A stretch of 64,000 nt of DNA, taken from positions 1,798,001 through 1,862,000 of the forward strand of contig NZ_JADOTX010000001.1 in assembly GCF_015751765.1 (NCBI RefSeq). Reading direction: 5' to 3'. How positions within the stretch are numbered: the first letter of the stretch is position 1; each line of letters opens with the position of its first letter. The stretch is from Micromonospora ureilytica. GTDB lineage: Bacteria; Actinomycetota; Actinomycetes; Mycobacteriales; Micromonosporaceae. The position numbers and the translations under genes were made by a program. A model generated the notes under the pieces. That model did not search any database. It saw nothing but the letters and a program-made list of their open reading frames with translations, and had not been told where the DNA came from. This document shows positions 62,390 to 64,000 of this stretch, in pieces.

Positions 62390-62860
62390 ATGCCGGAGAT
62401 CGTCGAGTTGCTGGCCTCGCCCGTGCACCGCTTCCTGGGCCGGCCCGCCGACGGCCCGGCCCCGGCCCCGCCCGGCGAGCTGGTCGACGCCATCCGGATC
62501 CGGGCCGGCCTCGGCATCCTCGGCGACAGGTACTTCGGCCAACAGGCACACCGCGACGCCAGCGTCACAGTCATCGCCCAGGAGTCGCTGCCGGTCGGCA
62601 TCGGCCTGGCCGAGGTGCGGCGCAACATCCTCACCACGGGAATCGCCGTGGACGAGTTGATCGGCAGAGTGCTGGTGCTGGACTCCGGCGACGGCCCGGT
62701 CAGGCTGCGAGTCAACCGGGCGGCCCGGCCCTGCGCCTGGATGGACGTCACCGTCGGCCCGGGGGCGTGGAAGGCGCTACGCACCACCGGCGGCATCCGC
62801 TGCACACCCCTCAACGACGGCACCCTGCGCGTCGGCCCGATCGACGCCCTCGTCAACTGA
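62390..62860 (+). CDS. MOSC domain-containing protein
   Basis: A protein of 156 residues. The MOSC fold is recognisable from VELLASPVHRFLGRPADGP, IRAGLGILGDRYFGQ, VTVIAQESLP, VRRNILTTGIAVDEL and the conserved Cys in ARPCAWMD. MOSC domains carry or deliver sulfur to molybdenum cofactor enzymes and some reduce hydroxylated substrates. This is a short stand-alone version without the N-terminal beta-barrel domain. It is divergent from trpB, with about 100 bases between. The physiological partner is unknown. Confidence 0.92.
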   Translation: MPEIVELLASPVHRFLGRPADGPAPAPPGELVDAIRIRAGLGILGDRYFGQQAHRDASVTVIAQESLPVGIGLAEVRRNILTTGIAVDELIGRVLVLDSGDGPVRLRVNRAARPCAWMDVTVGPGAWKALRTTGGIRCTPLNDGTLRVGPIDALVN

Positions 62861-63023
62861 GGAAAGGGCTCGACGCCGGCGCTGCGAACCCGGCTGGCGG
62901 ATTCGGCGAGGTGACGCCCCGACGGGCCGCTGCGTGGTAGAACCAATCCGCGCATCGGCTCGCAGGTCTCCGGGCAGCCGGGGGCATTGCCGGACGGGAC
63001 CTCATCCGAACAGAGGTGATGCA

Positions 63024-63551
63024 GTGAACCTCGAGCTGCGGCAGCTCATCGAGGAGCTGCGCGCTGATCTGGCCGATCGGCCGGAGAGCCTGGCGTACGC
63101 CGAGTTCGGCGAGGGGGCGGCCATCGATGCCGTACCGGCAGGGCTCCCGGCCGACCTGCGGGATCTCCTACTGGTGGCCGACGGGCTGCGCGCGGGTCGG
63201 GTCGAGCTGGCGTCCTCGTCGACCCTTCCCGGGATCCAGTACCACCTGGACTTCGCTCCGGACTTCTCGTCCATCCCACAGGACCGGGCGGGCTGGCTGG
63301 TGGTCGGCACCCGCAGCGACGAGCCGATCCTCATGGATCGTGGCACGGGAGCGATCTGGTACTTCCCGCCGAACGGCACCGAGTGGTTCATGGCCGACGC
63401 GTTCGAGGAGCTCGCCCCCGACGTGGAATCCTTCGTGGACTACTACCTGCTCGGGCCGGGCTACGCCGACCTGACCCCCGCCGACGACAGATGGTTCGCG
63501 TTCCTCGACGAGCAGGGCCTGCTCGACGAGGACGACGAGGATGGGAGCTGA
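63024..63551 (+). CDS. SMI1/KNR4 (SUKH)-like protein
   Basis: A protein of 175 residues from GTG 63024, 5 bases after AGAGGTGAT. LPADLRDLLLVADGLRAGRVELA resembles the helix-turn core of SUKH proteins, followed by GWLVVGTRSDEPILMDRGTGAIWYFPPN and FEELAPDVESFVDYYLLG, the C-terminal helix. SUKH proteins are often immunity proteins against contact toxins, but lone copies like this also occur. The C terminus is very acidic. No toxin gene is seen within the window. It converges on the NTF2-like gene, 1 base apart. Confidence 0.78.
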   Translation: MNLELRQLIEELRADLADRPESLAYAEFGEGAAIDAVPAGLPADLRDLLLVADGLRAGRVELASSSTLPGIQYHLDFAPDFSSIPQDRAGWLVVGTRSDEPILMDRGTGAIWYFPPNGTEWFMADAFEELAPDVESFVDYYLLGPGYADLTPADDRWFAFLDEQGLLDEDDEDGS

Positions 63552-63552
63552 G

Positions 63553-63930
63553 TCAGACCGGGCTGATGTGCGCGGCCAGGATCCGCCAACCGTGCCGGTC
63601 GTCGTGCACCCACGTCCGGGTGTAGCGCAGCCGCGCCGTGAACGGCGCCCCCTCGGCGACGCCGGACACCCGGCCCAGGAAGAACGTCACCCCCGTCGTG
63701 CCGACGACGAGCAGGTCCAGTTCCTCCTCCACCAACTCCTGGACGACCAGGCGGCGGTCCCGGTGGGTGGCCAGGTCATCCTGCTTGCTGTGCGTACGCC
63801 CATCCGGACCGATGGCGATCAGCTGGTCGACCAGCAGCTGATCGAGGGCGGCGACGTCGCCGGCCAGTTGGGCGGCCTGCAGGGTGCGCTCGGCGTCGAG
63901 CAGCTCAGCCTCGCGTGCGCTGTCCGGCAT
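63553..63930 (-). CDS. NTF2-like (SnoaL/DUF4440-type) protein
   Basis: A protein of 125 residues with the cone-shaped NTF2-like fold: an N-terminal helix (AELLDAERTLQAAQLAGDVAAL), LLVDQLIAIGPDGRTHSKQDDLATHR, and closing strands FTARLRYTRTWVHDDRHGWRILAAHISP. Members act as small-molecule enzymes or binding proteins; most lone copies are uncharacterised. There is no signal peptide. No partner gene is visible. Confidence 0.88.
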   Translation of the reverse strand: MPDSAREAELLDAERTLQAAQLAGDVAALDQLLVDQLIAIGPDGRTHSKQDDLATHRDRRLVVQELVEEELDLLVVGTTGVTFFLGRVSGVAEGAPFTARLRYTRTWVHDDRHGWRILAAHISPV

Positions 63931-64000
63931 CGTGGCATCCTCCCGTTCGGGTCCGACCCGGTGTCACAGTCGGTCCGGGCTGTCCGCATTGTGACAGCCA

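Overview
This window is chromosomal DNA of a high-GC actinomycete, most likely a Micromonospora or close relative. The evidence is very GC-rich coding sequence with frequent GTG/TTG starts, three SARP-type regulators, a secreted CBM2-GH5 cellulase, a urease operon of the order ureABCFGD, a five-gene urea ABC transporter, and short dispersed palindromes of a kind I associate from memory with Micromonosporaceae.

Layout. (1) 1-4.9 kb: 3' part of a secreted GDSL esterase, a DHFR/RibD-like reductase, a cellulase, and a divergent GlxA-type regulator / DJ-1-like pair. (2) 5-12 kb: an operon of a GCS2-ATP-grasp fusion, an asparagine-synthase-like amidotransferase of the N-acetylglutaminylglutamine amide type, an S9 peptidase and a small nuclease-like protein. 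It looks like a variant dipeptide-amide osmolyte pathway. (3) 12-19.7 kb: a second DHFR-like reductase and three clustered SARP regulators, two of them giant. (4) 19.7-27.6 kb: secreted proteins and polysaccharide genes (I36-type inhibitor, GH55 glucanase behind a LacI-type palindrome, an SDR epimerase with a leaderless promoter, a GH71/99-like protein with two discoidin modules). (5) 27.9-38 kb: accessory DNA, partly A/T-richer, with a membrane-anchored pentapeptide-like protein, two divergent TPR regulators (one beside a Nudix hydrolase, the other carrying an in-frame palindromic repeat), an alpha/beta hydrolase, an IS1634-like transposase with an in-frame stop, and a decayed second transposase fragment flanking an orphan gene.

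(6) 37.9-43.2 kb: ordinary single genes (epoxide hydrolase, phosphoesterase, hydrolase, methyltransferase, acetyltransferase, membrane protein). (7) 43.5-55.3 kb: a urea-use block: ureABCFGD, a MarR regulator divergent from a signal-less urea/amide-binding protein, and urtABCDE. The urt operon has a long leader with a promoter, a strong intrinsic terminator and candidate GlnR repeats. (8) 55.3-59.6 kb: a LacI regulator divergent from a LamG protein and a PQQ-type sugar dehydrogenase, with overlapping LacI operators between them. (9) 59.6-62.3 kb: trpB-trpA-gntR, apparently leaderless and controlled by tandem repeats overlapping the trpB start. (10) 62.4-64 kb: MOSC, SMI1/KNR4-like and NTF2-like genes.

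No rRNA, tRNA or CRISPR array was seen. Perfect hairpins lie between several convergent gene pairs and act as likely bidirectional terminators.
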